Positions 48,092 to 57,897 of a stretch of DNA of 64,000 nucleotides are shown piece after piece (the first letter of the stretch is position 1; every line of letters starts with the position of its first letter). The stretch spans positions 124,001-188,000 of the forward strand of contig NZ_JABBPC010000009.1 of the NCBI RefSeq assembly GCF_012927485.1, in the 5' to 3' direction. A program made the translations under genes and the position numbers. This stretch comes from Polaromonas sp. (GTDB lineage: Bacteria; Pseudomonadota; Gammaproteobacteria; Burkholderiales; Burkholderiaceae_C). The notes under the pieces are model-generated. The model made no database searches. It saw only the letters and a list, made by a program, of their open reading frames with translations, and was not told where the DNA came from.

Positions 48092-48813
48092 CTCCCGGAG
48101 GGTGTTGCAGCAAGCACACTTTGGGCCACGACGGCTGTTAAGCGATAACCGGCACCGCGAACAGTTTCCACCATCGGGCCAGCAGTGCCCAGGGCTTCCC
48201 GCAAGCGCTTGACGTGAACGTCGACCGTACGCTCTTCAATAAATACGTGGTCACCCCACACCTTGTCCAGCAAGGAACTGCGGCTGTGCACCCGTTCTGC
48301 GTGCTTCATCAGATAGTGAAGCAGCTTGAACTCCGTCGGTCCCAGCTTGAGTTCCTGGTTTTGAAATGAAATACGGTGAGTCGCTGCGTCCAATATCAAA
48401 CCGGCCACGGTGACGCTGTCGTTTACCGACTCGGGAGCCCGGCGACGCAGTACCGCACGAATGCGTGCAAGCAATTCCTGCGTAGAAAAAGGCTTGGTAA
48501 TGTAATCGTCGGCGCCAGCATCCAGTCCGGCCACTTTGTCCGTCTCATCGCCCCGAGCCGTTAACATCAGAATGGGAATACTTTTGGTACGGGGCTGCTT
48601 GCGCCAGTAACGCGCCAGCGCAAGGCCGCTCTGCCCCGGAAGCATCCAGTCCAGCAGGATGACATCCGGCAGCACGGCGTCAAGTTCGCGCTGGGCCGCA
48701 ACACTGTCCTCCACTACCACTGGCGCAAAGCCGCCATGCCGCAGGTTGACGGCAATCAGTTCGGCGATGGCCGGCTCATCCTCAACAATCAATACGCGTG
48801 GCAGATGTTTCAT
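48088..48813 (-). CDS. phoB: Phosphate-regulon response regulator PhoB
   Basis: 241 residues from ATG 48813 (two TTG codons upstream are less likely). Receiver: VEDEPAIAELI, phospho-acceptor D55 in VILLDWMLPGQSG, and lysine in DYITKPFSTQEL. The winged helix (LKLGPTEFKLLHYLMKHAERVHSR, ERTVDVHVKRLREAL, VRGAGYRL) binds PHO boxes. Two or three candidate PHO-box arrays lie in this window, so several nearby operons are likely direct targets. Confidence 0.95.
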   Translation of the reverse strand: MKHLPRVLIVEDEPAIAELIAVNLRHGGFAPVVVEDSVAAQRELDAVLPDVILLDWMLPGQSGLALARYWRKQPRTKSIPILMLTARGDETDKVAGLDAGADDYITKPFSTQELLARIRAVLRRRAPESVNDSVTVAGLILDAATHRISFQNQELKLGPTEFKLLHYLMKHAERVHSRSSLLDKVWGDHVFIEERTVDVHVKRLREALGTAGPMVETVRGAGYRLTAVVAQSVLAATPSGR

Positions 48814-48819
48814 CAACAA

Positions 48820-49521
48820 TTACTTTATGGCCGACTCAATCTGATCCATGGGGCTGTGCCTGACATCTGCCCCCTTAACGATGTAAATGATGAACTCTGC
48901 GATGTTCTTGGCATGGTCGCCAATGCGCTCAATGGCCTTGGCTAAAAACAACAAGTCCAGACTCGCGGAAATGGTGCGGGGATCTTCCATCATGTAAGTG
49001 ATCAACTTGCGCACGAAGCCGTCAAACTCCTGGTCGATCTGGTCGTCCTCCTTGAGGATGGAAACTGCAGCCGTGGTATCCAGCCGGGCGAAGGCATCGA
49101 GTGCCTTGCGCAACAGACCGGACGCAAGATCTGCCGCCACGCCCAACTCAGAGGCTGGCAGCAAGCGGGCCGAGCCGCTGAGAATGATGGACTTGACCAT
49201 TCGTGCGATTTTTGCAGCCTCATCACCAACCCGCTCCAGGTTGGCTGTCGTCTTGGAAATGGCAATCAACAGGCGCAGATCCCGGGCCGTAGGCTGGCGG
49301 CGCGCAATGATGGAAGACAACTCGCGGTCAATGTCTATCTCCATCATGTTTACACGCGCCTCGGTCTCGGCGACCTGGTCAGCGCTTTCCGCATTGAACT
49401 GCGACAGCGCGTGAATGGCCAAACGAATCTGAGATTCCACCAATCCGCCCATCTCCATCACGCGTGAAGACACGCCGTTGAGTTCGCTGTCAAACTGGGT
49501 GGACAAATGTTTGTCAGGCAT
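48820..49521 (-). CDS. phoU: Phosphate-specific transport regulator PhoU
   Basis: 233 residues, two similar three-helix units. Conserved segments include ELNGVSSRVMEMGGLVESQIRLAI, an acidic metal-cluster motif (E-x-x-x-D type; METEARVNMMEID region), and in the second unit AKAIERIGDHAKNIAEFIIYIVKG. In known systems PhoU links the Pst transporter to PhoR inhibition. Between pstB and phoB in one minus-strand operon; 20 bp from pstB and 6 bp from phoB. Confidence 0.95.
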   Translation of the reverse strand: MPDKHLSTQFDSELNGVSSRVMEMGGLVESQIRLAIHALSQFNAESADQVAETEARVNMMEIDIDRELSSIIARRQPTARDLRLLIAISKTTANLERVGDEAAKIARMVKSIILSGSARLLPASELGVAADLASGLLRKALDAFARLDTTAAVSILKEDDQIDQEFDGFVRKLITYMMEDPRTISASLDLLFLAKAIERIGDHAKNIAEFIIYIVKGADVRHSPMDQIESAIK

Positions 49522-49541
49522 ACTTTGTTCCTTGATCCTTT

Positions 49542-50321
49542 TCAGCCGAAGCGGCCGGTAATATAGTCTTCGGTCTCTTTGCGCCTAGGCTTGAAGAAAA
49601 GATCTTCCGTCGCGCCGAATTCAACCAGATCCCCCAAGTACATATAGGCTGTGTAGTCACTGCAACGGGCAGCCTGCTGCATATTGTGGGTCACGATAAC
49701 CACCGTATATTCACTTTTTAACTCGGCGATGAGTTCCTCGATCTTGGCTGTAGAAATCGGATCCAATGCCGAGCAAGGCTCGTCCAGCAGCAGCACTTCC
49801 GGCTTGATGGCGATGCCACGCGCAATGCAAAGCCGCTGCTGCTGACCGCCCGACAGGCTGGCGCCGCTCTGATGCAATTTGTCCTTGACCTCTGTCCAAA
49901 GAGCGGCCTTGCGCAATGCCCATTCCACCCGCTCATCCAGGTCTGCAGCGTTCAGGCTGTCAAACAACTTTACGCCAAAGGCGATGTTGTCATATATCGA
50001 CATCGGAAAAGGGGTCGGCTTTTGAAAAACCATGCCTACTTTCGAGCGAATCAGCGCCACGTCCTTTTTGGACGTCAGCAGATTCTCGCCGTCGAATATG
50101 ATTTCACCTTCCGCGCGCTGCTCCGGATAAAGCTCGTACATACGGTTGAAAATACGCAGTAACGTGGATTTACCGCAGCCCGAAGGGCCAATGAATGCGG
50201 TGACTTTCTTTTCAGGAATCTCCAGGTTGATACCTTTCAAAGCGTGAAACTTGCCGTAATAGAAATCGAGATTTTTAACCGATATTTTTGACTGTTGACG
50301 CTTTTCGCCAGAGCTATTCAT
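49542..50321 (-). CDS. pstB: Phosphate ABC transporter ATPase PstB
   Basis: 259 residues. Walker [13 protein letters not shown]-loop [20 protein letters not shown], signature [16 protein letters not shown], Walker [14 protein letters not shown] and switch histidine [10 protein letters not shown]. The [11 protein letters not shown] stretch is typical for PstB. Energises PstCA-mediated phosphate uptake. Confidence 0.97.
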   Translation of the reverse strand: MNSSGEKRQQSKISVKNLDFYYGKFHALKGINLEIPEKKVTAFIGPSGCGKSTLLRIFNRMYELYPEQRAEGEIIFDGENLLTSKKDVALIRSKVGMVFQKPTPFPMSIYDNIAFGVKLFDSLNAADLDERVEWALRKAALWTEVKDKLHQSGASLSGGQQQRLCIARGIAIKPEVLLLDEPCSALDPISTAKIEELIAELKSEYTVVIVTHNMQQAARCSDYTAYMYLGDLVEFGATEDLFFKPRRKETEDYITGRFG

Positions 50322-50369
50322 CTTTAACCTTGTCTTATTGTGTTCGTTGAACGGCGATCAGCCTCGCTG

Positions 50370-51230
50370 TCAGCCTTTAACACGCGTCAACATCCGCGCA
50401 AGAATATTCAACCCGAGTACCGCCACTGTAATCAAGAACACGCCCGCCCATGCGAGCTGCTGCCAGTTCTCGTAGGGACTCATCGCAAACTTGAAAATAA
50501 TCACAGGCAAGCTAGCCATTGGCTGACTTAAATCCGAGTTCCAGAACTGGTTGTTCAATGCCGTGAACAGCAAGGGAGCGGTTTCACCCGCGATACGCGC
50601 TACGGCCAGCAATATGCCCGTCACCACCCCCGAGCGGGCGGCCTTGAGCGTGATGCTTGTGATGACCTTCCACTTCGGCGCACCCAATGCGTAAGCCGCC
50701 TCACGCAGGCCCGGCGGAACCAGCTGCAGCATATTTTCAGTCGTGCGTATGACCACCGGAATCACAATCAGGGCAAGGGCCAGCACACCCGCCCAGCCAG
50801 AGAAGGAATGAAATCGGGACACCACGATCGCGTACACAAACAGACCAATCACGATCGACGGCGCTGACAGCAAAATGTCATTCACGAAGCGAGTCACCGA
50901 GGCCAGCCAACCCTTCGTGTTGTATTCAGCAAGGTAGATACCAGCCATGATGCCGATCGGCGTACCCACAAACGTAGCCAGCAGCACCATCAAAAAAGAG
51001 CCATAAAGCGCGTTAGCAAGACCGCCCGCTTCGTTGGGTGGAGGCGTCATTTCAGTGAAGGTCGCAAGCGCGATACCGCCAAGGCCCAGTCGTACGGTTT
51101 CCCACAGAATCCAGAACAACCAGAATAGGCCAAACGACATGGCTGCCAGGGACAACGCGAGGGCTACCCCATTGATCCGTTTACGACGAGCGAACTTGGC
51201 CAAGCGCGCATCACGCATCACGGCGCTCAT
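50370..51230 (-). CDS. pstA: Phosphate ABC transporter permease PstA
   Basis: 286 residues, six membrane segments beginning with [22 protein letters not shown]. The coupling (EAA-like) region is [31 protein letters not shown], followed by [13 protein letters not shown]. Overlaps the pstC stop by four bases (ATGA), so it is translationally coupled. Confidence 0.96.
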   Translation of the reverse strand: MSAVMRDARLAKFARRKRINGVALALSLAAMSFGLFWLFWILWETVRLGLGGIALATFTEMTPPPNEAGGLANALYGSFLMVLLATFVGTPIGIMAGIYLAEYNTKGWLASVTRFVNDILLSAPSIVIGLFVYAIVVSRFHSFSGWAGVLALALIVIPVVIRTTENMLQLVPPGLREAAYALGAPKWKVITSITLKAARSGVVTGILLAVARIAGETAPLLFTALNNQFWNSDLSQPMASLPVIIFKFAMSPYENWQQLAWAGVFLITVAVLGLNILARMLTRVKG

Positions 51231-52258
51231 GATTTGCTTCCTTCATTTTTCCTTAATTGGGCCAGCAGCAGTTTGGACAACGCCAACACCACAAAGGTGA
51301 TGAAGAACAGAACCAGACCCAGATAAATTAATGCGGCTTGATGCAAGCCTTCAGCCGCCTCGGCGAATTCGTTCGCCAGTGCTGACGTGATGCTGTTGGC
51401 TGCCTGAAACAGGCTCAGCGAATCTAACTGGTTGAAGTTCCCGATGACGAAAGTCACTGCCATGGTTTCCCCCAGAGCACGACCTAAGCCCAGCATGATG
51501 CCGCCCATCACACCGGCTTTGGTATAGGGCAGCACCACTTTAAAAACCACCTCCCAGGTAGTAGACCCTAAACCGTAGGCCGATTCTTTCAGCAGCACCG
51601 GTGTGACTTCAAACACATCGCGCATCACTGAAGCAATGAACGGAATGATCATGATCGCGAGGATGATGCCCGCCGACAAAATACCGATACCCACCGGCGG
51701 GCCAGAAAACAGGGCACCGAGGTAAGGCACATTGCCAAAAAGATTTTGCAGGGGTTGCTGCACATAGGTCGCCAGGATGGGACCAAACACCAGCAGCCCC
51801 CACATCCCGTAAACAATAGAGGGGACGGCTGCCAGCAGCTCGATGGCTGTCCCCAAAGGCCTCTTGAGCCAAGCCGGCGACAGCTCGGTCAAAAACAGCG
51901 CGATGCCAAAACTGACAGGCACCGCGATCAGCACTGCGATCAATGAGGTAGCCAGCGTGCCATAAATCATGACCAGGCCACCGTACTCGTTCTTCACGGG
52001 GTCCCAAACGCTGCTGGTCAAAAAACCGAGCCCATACTCGCTGATGGCAGGCCACGCCCCAACGATGAGTGATGCCAGAATGCCGATCAACAGGCCCAGC
52101 GTCAGCAAAGCTGCGCCTAGCGCAGCCCAGCTGAAAAGCCGGTCTGCCAAGGGACCTCTGCGCACAGTATTTACGGGAGAAGGCTTAATCATGTCGCGTC
52201 CGGTCACTTGTGCCGGCTGGTCAATCAATGCCCGGCTAGCAGGAAGTGTAGAGGACAC
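51227..52258 (-). CDS. pstC: Phosphate ABC transporter permease PstC
   Basis: 343 residues from GTG 52258. An alternative ATG at 52192 (MIKPSPVN) would remove 22 residues of low conservation. Six membrane segments; [30 protein letters not shown] and the coupling region [42 protein letters not shown] are typical of PstC. Follows pstS by 41 bp. Confidence 0.95.
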   Translation of the reverse strand: MSSTLPASRALIDQPAQVTGRDMIKPSPVNTVRRGPLADRLFSWAALGAALLTLGLLIGILASLIVGAWPAISEYGLGFLTSSVWDPVKNEYGGLVMIYGTLATSLIAVLIAVPVSFGIALFLTELSPAWLKRPLGTAIELLAAVPSIVYGMWGLLVFGPILATYVQQPLQNLFGNVPYLGALFSGPPVGIGILSAGIILAIMIIPFIASVMRDVFEVTPVLLKESAYGLGSTTWEVVFKVVLPYTKAGVMGGIMLGLGRALGETMAVTFVIGNFNQLDSLSLFQAANSITSALANEFAEAAEGLHQAALIYLGLVLFFITFVVLALSKLLLAQLRKNEGSKS

Positions 52259-52299
52259 GTAAAAAACCTTGTAGTTGGTGGCGGAGGATGACAGCTTAC

Positions 52300-53343
52300 T
52301 TACTTGTAGGCGATTGCTTTACCGGAGACATCCTTGATATCGCCCCAAGATTTTTCGATGATGGTTTTCACGCTGGCAGGAATGGCCACATAGTCCAGAT
52401 CGCCCGCGGTCTTGTCGCCGTTTTTGTAAGCCCACTCAAAGAATTTTAGCGATGCAGCCGCTTGCGCCGGTTTGTCTTGTAGCTTGTGCATCAGAATGAA
52501 GGTTGCACCCGTGATCGGCCACGCATCTTTGCCTGGCTGTTCCGTCAGGATTTGATAAAAACTCTTGGACCACGCCGCGCCGCCGGCGGCGGCTTTGAAA
52601 GCCGCTTCGTCAGGCGACACAAAATTACCGGCAGCGTTCTTCAGTTGGGCGTAGGCCATTTTGCTCTGCTTGACATAGGCATATTCGACAAATCCAATCG
52701 AATTAGGCAGGCGACCAACAAACGCGGCCACCCCTTCGTTGCCCTTGCCGCCCGCACCCACTGGCCAGTTCACGGCCGTACCTTCTCCCACTTTGGCCTT
52801 CCACTCCGGGTTGACCTTGCTGAGGTAGTTGGTGAAAATAAAACTGGTACCGGAACCGTCCGCGCGGCGAACCGGCGCGATGGCGGCATCAGGCAAAGCG
52901 AGCGTAGGGTTCAAAGCCTTGATGGCCGGATCTGTCCACTTGGTGATTTTACCAAGATAGATATCACCGAGAACCTGGCCAGTAAGTTTGAGTTGACCCC
53001 CGGTAACGCCTTTGATGTTTACAACTGGAATAACGCCGCCGATCACCGTCGGAAACTGCAACAACCCCTTCTTGGCCAACTCGTCATCCTTGAGGGGCAT
53101 ATCCGATGCACCAAAATCGACCGTTTTGGTATCGATCTGCTTGATGCCAGCGCCCGACCCGACCGATTGATAGTTGATTTTGACGCCAGTGGCCTTGTTG
53201 TAGTCAGCAGCCCATTTGAAATAGAGCGGCGCCGGGAAGCTGGCTCCAGCACCCGTTACGCCTTGCGCAGCGGATAGTGTGGAAAACGACATGACAGCAA
53301 TACCCATCACAGTCATCACAGAAGCTTTGGAACTCAATTTCAT
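52300..53343 (-). CDS. pstS: Periplasmic phosphate-binding protein PstS
   Basis: 347 residues. Signal peptide [19 protein letters not shown], then [42 protein letters not shown], and [17 protein letters not shown], all phosphate-contacting motifs of PstS. First gene of pstSCAB-phoU-phoBR. A PHO-box-like repeat lies about 50 bp upstream of the ATG. Confidence 0.97.
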   Translation of the reverse strand: MKLSSKASVMTVMGIAVMSFSTLSAAQGVTGAGASFPAPLYFKWAADYNKATGVKINYQSVGSGAGIKQIDTKTVDFGASDMPLKDDELAKKGLLQFPTVIGGVIPVVNIKGVTGGQLKLTGQVLGDIYLGKITKWTDPAIKALNPTLALPDAAIAPVRRADGSGTSFIFTNYLSKVNPEWKAKVGEGTAVNWPVGAGGKGNEGVAAFVGRLPNSIGFVEYAYVKQSKMAYAQLKNAAGNFVSPDEAAFKAAAGGAAWSKSFYQILTEQPGKDAWPITGATFILMHKLQDKPAQAAASLKFFEWAYKNGDKTAGDLDYVAIPASVKTIIEKSWGDIKDVSGKAIAYK

Positions 53344-53395
53344 CAGAATACCTCTTGGGTTGGTAGGAAAGATGCGTCGACTGTAGAAGTCTTAT

Positions 53396-53413
53396 ATGAC
53401 AAACATGTGACAA
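53396..53413 (-). promoter_or_regulatory. PHO box upstream of pstS
   Basis: TTGTCAC (53413-53407), 4 bp, TTGTCAT (53402-53396) on the minus strand: the 11-bp direct-repeat spacing and heptamers match the PhoB box (consensus CTGTCAT-like). The pstS start is 53 bp downstream. Confidence 0.85.
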
Positions 53414-53450
53414 CTGGCTCGGGATAGCCGATGATTTTCATCATTGTGCG

Positions 53451-53490
53451 GCGTCATAAAACATTCAAGTTTCCGTCACAAAGTTGTCAT
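53451..53490 (+). promoter_or_regulatory. PHO-box repeats upstream of the fasciclin lipoprotein gene
   Basis: CCGTCAC (53473-53479) and TTGTCAT (53484-53490) are 11 bp apart, and GCGTCAT (53451-53457) is exactly two repeat units further upstream. The pair faces the fasciclin gene at 53537, divergent from pstS. Confidence 0.75.
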
Positions 53491-53536
53491 TAAGTTCTTC
53501 TACGCTTGGCGCTGTCTTAATCAGGAGCTTTATCGC

Positions 53537-54019
53537 ATGTTCAACTGCCGTATTTTGTTTGCCGCTGCAACTATTGCCGCCCTCTCCGGCTGCGCCACCC
53601 ACTCAACTCCCTTGTCGGTGGCCGACACCATCGCAGCCGAGCCACAACTGAGCACGCTCAACCGCCTGGTTGTCAAAGCCGGCCTGACCGACACGCTCAA
53701 AGGCGCAGGGCCCTTTACCATCTTCGCGCCTAGCAACGAGGCTTTCTCCAAAGTAGCGGCCAAAACCATGGACGAATTGGGCAACAACCCTGCGGAACTC
53801 AAGGCAGTCCTGAGTTACCACGTTGTTCCGGGGAAGTTCATGGCCGCCGATGTCAAAAATGGCACGATTAAAACCGTCAATGGCGCCAACGTGGCGCTCT
53901 CCAAAGCAGGCGAATTTGTCACCATTGAAGAAGCCTTGGTTCAGACTGCCGATATTTCTGCAACCAACGGTGTCGTGCATGTCATAGACAGCGTTCTGAT
54001 TCCTCCAGCAAAGCACTAG
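53537..54019 (+). CDS. Fasciclin-domain lipoprotein, probable Pho-regulon member
   Basis: 160 residues from ATG 53537 with an AGGAG site. Lipoprotein signal FAAATIAALSGCATHS (lipobox LSGC). One FAS1 domain: RLVVKAGLTDTLKGAGPFTIFAPSNEAFSKV, VLSYHVVPGKFMAADV, and NGVVHVIDSVLIPP. Third fasciclin gene in the window. Divergent from pstS with PHO-type repeats in front, so phosphate-starvation induction is inferred. Role possibly adhesion or envelope change. Confidence 0.9.
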   Translation: MFNCRILFAAATIAALSGCATHSTPLSVADTIAAEPQLSTLNRLVVKAGLTDTLKGAGPFTIFAPSNEAFSKVAAKTMDELGNNPAELKAVLSYHVVPGKFMAADVKNGTIKTVNGANVALSKAGEFVTIEEALVQTADISATNGVVHVIDSVLIPPAKH

Positions 54020-54149
54020 GCGGATGCCAGGCTTTGAAGCCGTGCATAAATCATCTTTCAGGCCAGCATCCTTTAAAAGTTGGTGCTAGCCGCTGCAAAT
54101 TGCGCAGAATTTCATATCGAACGGCAGGCGCTGCTGCGCCTGGAAATTA

Positions 54150-55301
54150 GTGACGTCCTTACAGAAATCAGTTTTCAGCCGTCGCCAGATCCTGCAGCAT
54201 GCGAGCTTGCTAACTGCAGGCGCTGCCGCACCAAACTGGGCTCAGCCTCGCAAGTCGGTCGCCTCATCACACAGCATCATCGTGGCGCAGGTCGTTGATT
54301 TTTCTCCAGCACAGCAGGACGTGTCTAAAGATTTCTTGATCGGATCTCGCGCCGCCTGGCAGGACATCAACGCACGCGGCGGGATCCGCGGACGGCCGGT
54401 GCAACATCTCGCGCTTGAAACTGACGGCACCCCGGCCAGTTTACGGACTGCCCTGAACTCGGTTAAAGACAACTCTTCCTGCCTCGCCCTTTCGGGCAGT
54501 GTCGGCGACCAGATCGCCAGCCAGGTCGTGGCCCTTTCCCGTCAAGGGGAGATCAACATTGCTCACGCCGCACCCTGGCTGCAAAACTCCAGCCTCGAAA
54601 TCGACGACAAGACCTTCCCCATTTTTGCAGCGCGCCAGCAACAAATTGCCTATGCGCTGAAAACCTTGTCGGTAATGGGTTTGAAGGAGGTGGGGGCAAT
54701 TTATGGAACTGCCCAAGACCACACCGCTTACCATGTCGAGCTTGAGCGCATAGCGGCAGGCATGCATCTTCGGCTGAAGTCGTTTCACGGTTTGTGGGAC
54801 CTGCGCCTGCTGAGCCAGAAGTTAAGCGCCAGTACCCCTGCTGTTTTGCTGTTTGTAGGTGGTACGCCGGAACTTGCCGAGTTCACGAAAGGCCTGGAAA
54901 AACAGGCACGCCAGCGTTATATCGTGGCACTCGCCGATGTCAACCTGCAGACCCTGCTTCAGATGGGGGCAGCGCGCCACACGCCGGTCATCGCGACTCA
55001 GCCGGTGCCGCTGGTCAAGTCCAACCTACCTATCGTCAGGAACTATCGCGAAACGCTCTCGCGTTTATTTGACGAGCCTCCAACCCCGTTGGGCATGGCT
55101 GGTTTTATTGCCGCTCGATTCACCTACGAGGTGCTCAATGAAGCAGAAGTCCCGTTGACGCGCCAGAGCGCTCTTGCTGCATTTCAGCGGCGCGCCAGTT
55201 TGGATATCGGCGGTTTTCGGGTCAGCTTTAATGCTCAGCGCAGAAGCGGCAGCTACGTCACACAAAGCATGATGACGGTCGATGGTCGGGTGATTGGTTA
55301 A
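54150..55301 (+). CDS. ABC transporter substrate-binding protein (Leu/Ile/Val-type)
   Basis: 383 residues from GTG 54150. An N-terminal SRRQILQHASLLTAGAAAPNWAQ resembles a signal peptide, perhaps twin-arginine-like. The periplasmic-binding-protein type I fold follows: DFLIGSRAAWQDINARGGIRGRPV, LALETDGTPASLRTAL, AGFIAARFTYEVLNEAEV. No permease or ATPase genes are adjacent, so it is an orphan binding or sensory protein. Ligand unknown. Confidence 0.82.
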   Translation: MTSLQKSVFSRRQILQHASLLTAGAAAPNWAQPRKSVASSHSIIVAQVVDFSPAQQDVSKDFLIGSRAAWQDINARGGIRGRPVQHLALETDGTPASLRTALNSVKDNSSCLALSGSVGDQIASQVVALSRQGEINIAHAAPWLQNSSLEIDDKTFPIFAARQQQIAYALKTLSVMGLKEVGAIYGTAQDHTAYHVELERIAAGMHLRLKSFHGLWDLRLLSQKLSASTPAVLLFVGGTPELAEFTKGLEKQARQRYIVALADVNLQTLLQMGAARHTPVIATQPVPLVKSNLPIVRNYRETLSRLFDEPPTPLGMAGFIAARFTYEVLNEAEVPLTRQSALAAFQRRASLDIGGFRVSFNAQRRSGSYVTQSMMTVDGRVIG

Positions 55302-55367
55302 ACCGAAGGACGACTGATGAGGGTTTCGCGCGAATGCTATGCTGAGTCTGGAAAAAGAACTCTAGAC

Positions 55368-56867
55368 ATGCAAAATGGAACCCGCCTCGCCGCTGTAGAT
55401 CTTGGATCCAACAGTTTTCGCCTCGAAATCGGGCGTCTTGACCACGGACAGATTCACCGAACAGAATATCTCAAGGAGACCGTCCGCCAGGGAAACGGAC
55501 TGGACGCTGATCGCAACCTGACACCAGAGGCGATGCAGCGTGGCTGGGACTGCCTAGCCCGCTTCGGCGAGCGGCTAGCAGGCTTCAAAAGAACACAGGT
55601 CAGGGCGGTGGCCACCCAGACCTTGAGAGAGGCGCGCAATCGCGAAGAGTTTCTGGTGCGCGCTCACAAAATCCTCGGATTCCCGATCGATGTCATTTCG
55701 GGTCGTGAAGAAGCCCGGTTGATTTACCAGGGTGTGGCCCACATGCTGCCCCAGTCAGACGAGCGGCGGCTGGTGGTGGATATTGGCGGTCGCTCAACGG
55801 AAATGATTCTAGGCAAAGGACTGGATGCGACAGCCATGGAGTCCTACCGCGTTGGCAGCGTGGCCTGGTCGATGAAATACTTCTCCGACGGGCAGTTCAG
55901 CCCGCGCGCTTTCGAAATGGCGGAGATTGCAGCCAAAGCGGTGCTGGATGAGGCCGTCGATGCTTACCGCCCTGGCACCTGGGATGTGGCTTACGGCTCC
56001 TCCGGCACCATTGGTGCAGTCAGCGATGTACTGACTGCTGCCGGATGGCCCGCCGGCTTGGTCACGCGCGAAGGCCTTGATTGGCTGCTGGATCGGCTGC
56101 TCAAAGCGCAAAGCGCTGACCGCCTGAAATTCGATGGCATGAAGGATGACCGGCGTGCCGTCATTGGCGGCGGTGTCAGCGTGCTCCGGGCCGTGTTTGA
56201 TTTGCTCGACATTGAACAGATGGAAGCAGCGCAAGGCGCGCTTCGTCACGGCGTGCTCTACGATCTGCTGGACCGGGAGCAAGACTTGACAGATTTGCGT
56301 TCCACAACAGTGCAACGCCTGTCCAGCAAATTCAACGCCGATGTTACGCAGGCAGAGCGGGTCAGTAAAGTCTCGCGATACCTCTTCCTGATGGCTCGGA
56401 CGGGAATGCCCATCGCGGAATCAGAACGATTTCAGCGCAAGCTGGAGTGGGCGGCCCAACTCCATGAGATCGGTAGCCAGATTTCTCACAGCGATTACCA
56501 CAAGCATGGCGCCTACATTTTGGACAATGCCGACGCGCCCGGTTTCGCTCTACCGGAGTTGCACCGCCTGAGCCTGCTCGTATTGGGACATCGGGGTAAA
56601 TTGCGCAAGCTGGAAGTGGATTTTGAAGATCGCATCTTTGTTCAGCAGCTGCTTTGCTTGCGGTTGGCCGTCATTTTGTGCCATGCCCGGCGGGACCCCG
56701 ACCTCAAGGGGTTGCAGCTCGAATTCGGCGCCGAGCCCGGCCAGCTTTTCGTGCTGAACTGCAGACCAGGCTGGGGCGAAGCCTTTCCGCAATCAGCGTA
56801 TTTGCTGCACGAAGAAGTGCTGGCATGGCAAAAAACGCCTTGGACCTTGATCGTTTCCGGCCTGTGA
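55368..56867 (+). CDS. ppx: Exopolyphosphatase
   Basis: 499 residues from ATG 55368 (MQNGTRLAAVDLGSNSFRLEIGR); the frame is open to ATG 55317, but that extension is unlike the family. ASKHA phosphatase motifs VDLGSNSFRLEIG and LVVDIGGRSTEMILG, an E in the TLREARNREEFLVRA region, and an HD-like C-terminal helical domain. Hydrolyses polyphosphate or pppGpp. Near ppk1, but convergent with it. Confidence 0.92.
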   Translation: MQNGTRLAAVDLGSNSFRLEIGRLDHGQIHRTEYLKETVRQGNGLDADRNLTPEAMQRGWDCLARFGERLAGFKRTQVRAVATQTLREARNREEFLVRAHKILGFPIDVISGREEARLIYQGVAHMLPQSDERRLVVDIGGRSTEMILGKGLDATAMESYRVGSVAWSMKYFSDGQFSPRAFEMAEIAAKAVLDEAVDAYRPGTWDVAYGSSGTIGAVSDVLTAAGWPAGLVTREGLDWLLDRLLKAQSADRLKFDGMKDDRRAVIGGGVSVLRAVFDLLDIEQMEAAQGALRHGVLYDLLDREQDLTDLRSTTVQRLSSKFNADVTQAERVSKVSRYLFLMARTGMPIAESERFQRKLEWAAQLHEIGSQISHSDYHKHGAYILDNADAPGFALPELHRLSLLVLGHRGKLRKLEVDFEDRIFVQQLLCLRLAVILCHARRDPDLKGLQLEFGAEPGQLFVLNCRPGWGEAFPQSAYLLHEEVLAWQKTPWTLIVSGL

Positions 56868-56900
56868 AGCGGCCGCTTTGACGGTCTTTTTCAAATGGTA

Positions 56901-56920
56901 TAAACTGTATAAACAGTTTA
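56901..56920. promoter_or_regulatory. 20-bp palindrome upstream of the basic RHH-like protein gene
   Basis: TAAACTGT (56901-56908) and ACAGTTTA (56913-56920) form a perfect 8-bp inverted repeat with a 4-bp spacer, 31 bp before the ATG at 56951. Likely operator, perhaps for the protein itself. The spacing is N4, so it is not a standard LexA box. Confidence 0.6.
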
Positions 56921-56950
56921 ATTTAACTACTTATTTAGAAAGATTTTGCC

Positions 56951-57415
56951 ATGACAACCACCAAGAAACCAGCCCTTTCAGCACCCTTGGTTGTAGCCGC
57001 ACCAACCGCCGCAAAGCGTGATGTACCGGTCAAACAAAAGGCCACCACGTCAACTGCGGCAAAATTGCCTGTTCGCAAAGTCGCTGTCAAAAAAGCTGCT
57101 GTAGAAAAAGCGGCACCTCAAAAAGTCGTTGCTCAGGTGCCTCTTTCCAAAGCCTTTGCCTCAGCAAAGCCCGAAAAAATCCAAAAACCTAAAAAACCCA
57201 AACTGGTCCGCGACAGCTTTACCATTCCGAAAGCCGAATATCTGGTCCTGGATGAGCTCAAGCAGCGCGCGGCGACATTGACCCGGCCTGCCAAAAAAAG
57301 CGAACTACTGCGTGCCGGTATCAAAATCTTGGCCACCCTGTCAGACGCAAGCTTCCTGAATGCCCTGGAGCGGGTTCCCACCATTAAAACAGGCCGCCCT
57401 ACGCTGAACAAGTAA
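56951..57415 (+). CDS. Lysine/alanine-rich protein with a RHH-like C-terminal domain
   Basis: 154 residues, strongly basic. Residues about 1-85 are K/A/P/V-rich and histone-H1-like (KVAVKKAAVEKAAPQKVV; KPKKPKLVRDS). Residues about 88-140 (DSFTIPKAEYLVLDELKQRAATLTRPAKKSELLRAGIKIL) look like a ribbon-helix-helix DNA-binding unit. Probably a nucleoid-associated or regulatory DNA-binding protein; no specific function known. Preceded by a 20-bp palindrome. Confidence 0.75.
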   Translation: MTTTKKPALSAPLVVAAPTAAKRDVPVKQKATTSTAAKLPVRKVAVKKAAVEKAAPQKVVAQVPLSKAFASAKPEKIQKPKKPKLVRDSFTIPKAEYLVLDELKQRAATLTRPAKKSELLRAGIKILATLSDASFLNALERVPTIKTGRPTLNK

Positions 57416-57422
57416 GCGTACC

Positions 57423-57896
57423 TCAGAGCACCTCGGGCGACTGTACGGTGACTACGGCAGTCTGGCAACGGCCATCGCGGTCCCGGCTGCGAAGCCACCA
57501 GAGCGCGCCTTTTTTAACCGGACAGTCACTTTCCTGAAGCCCTAGAAGCTGCGCGATAGTCTGTCCGAGCGTCGGTTGATGCCCTATCACCAGAATCGGT
57601 GATTTGCTAAGGGGCCATTGCACCAGTGCCAGCAACTGCGCGGCTGTTCCACCCGGTGAAAGTTCGGAACGGATTTTGTACTTGCGTCCTAAGGCAAGCG
57701 CCGTCTGCTCGCAGCGCCGCGCTGGACTCACCAAAATACGGGCACCCTCAGGCAACTGCCGGTCCAGCCAGTTGGCCATGCGAGAGGCCTGTTTTTCCCC
57801 TCGCGCCGTGAGCGTCCGGTCCAGGTCACGGGTTCCGAGCGGATCACTTTCGAATCCCTCTTCCGCCTCTGCATGACGCCATAAAATCAGGTCCAT
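57423..57896 (-). CDS. sixA: Phosphohistidine phosphatase SixA
   Basis: 157 residues of the histidine-phosphatase superfamily: the N-terminal LILWRHAEAEEG (RHG-type motif), SPARRCEQTALAL, and LVIGHQPTLGQTIAQLLG with the second histidine. In E. coli SixA acts on phosphohistidine of NPr-type proteins. It begins one base after the ppk1 stop, so it is in the ppk1 transcript. Confidence 0.9.
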   Translation of the reverse strand: MDLILWRHAEAEEGFESDPLGTRDLDRTLTARGEKQASRMANWLDRQLPEGARILVSPARRCEQTALALGRKYKIRSELSPGGTAAQLLALVQWPLSKSPILVIGHQPTLGQTIAQLLGLQESDCPVKKGALWWLRSRDRDGRCQTAVVTVQSPEVL

Positions 57897-57897
57897 T

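Noticed and set aside
56901-56920. Second LexA box
   Set aside because: The half-sites are spaced by 4 bp rather than 8 bp; treated as an unrelated palindrome.
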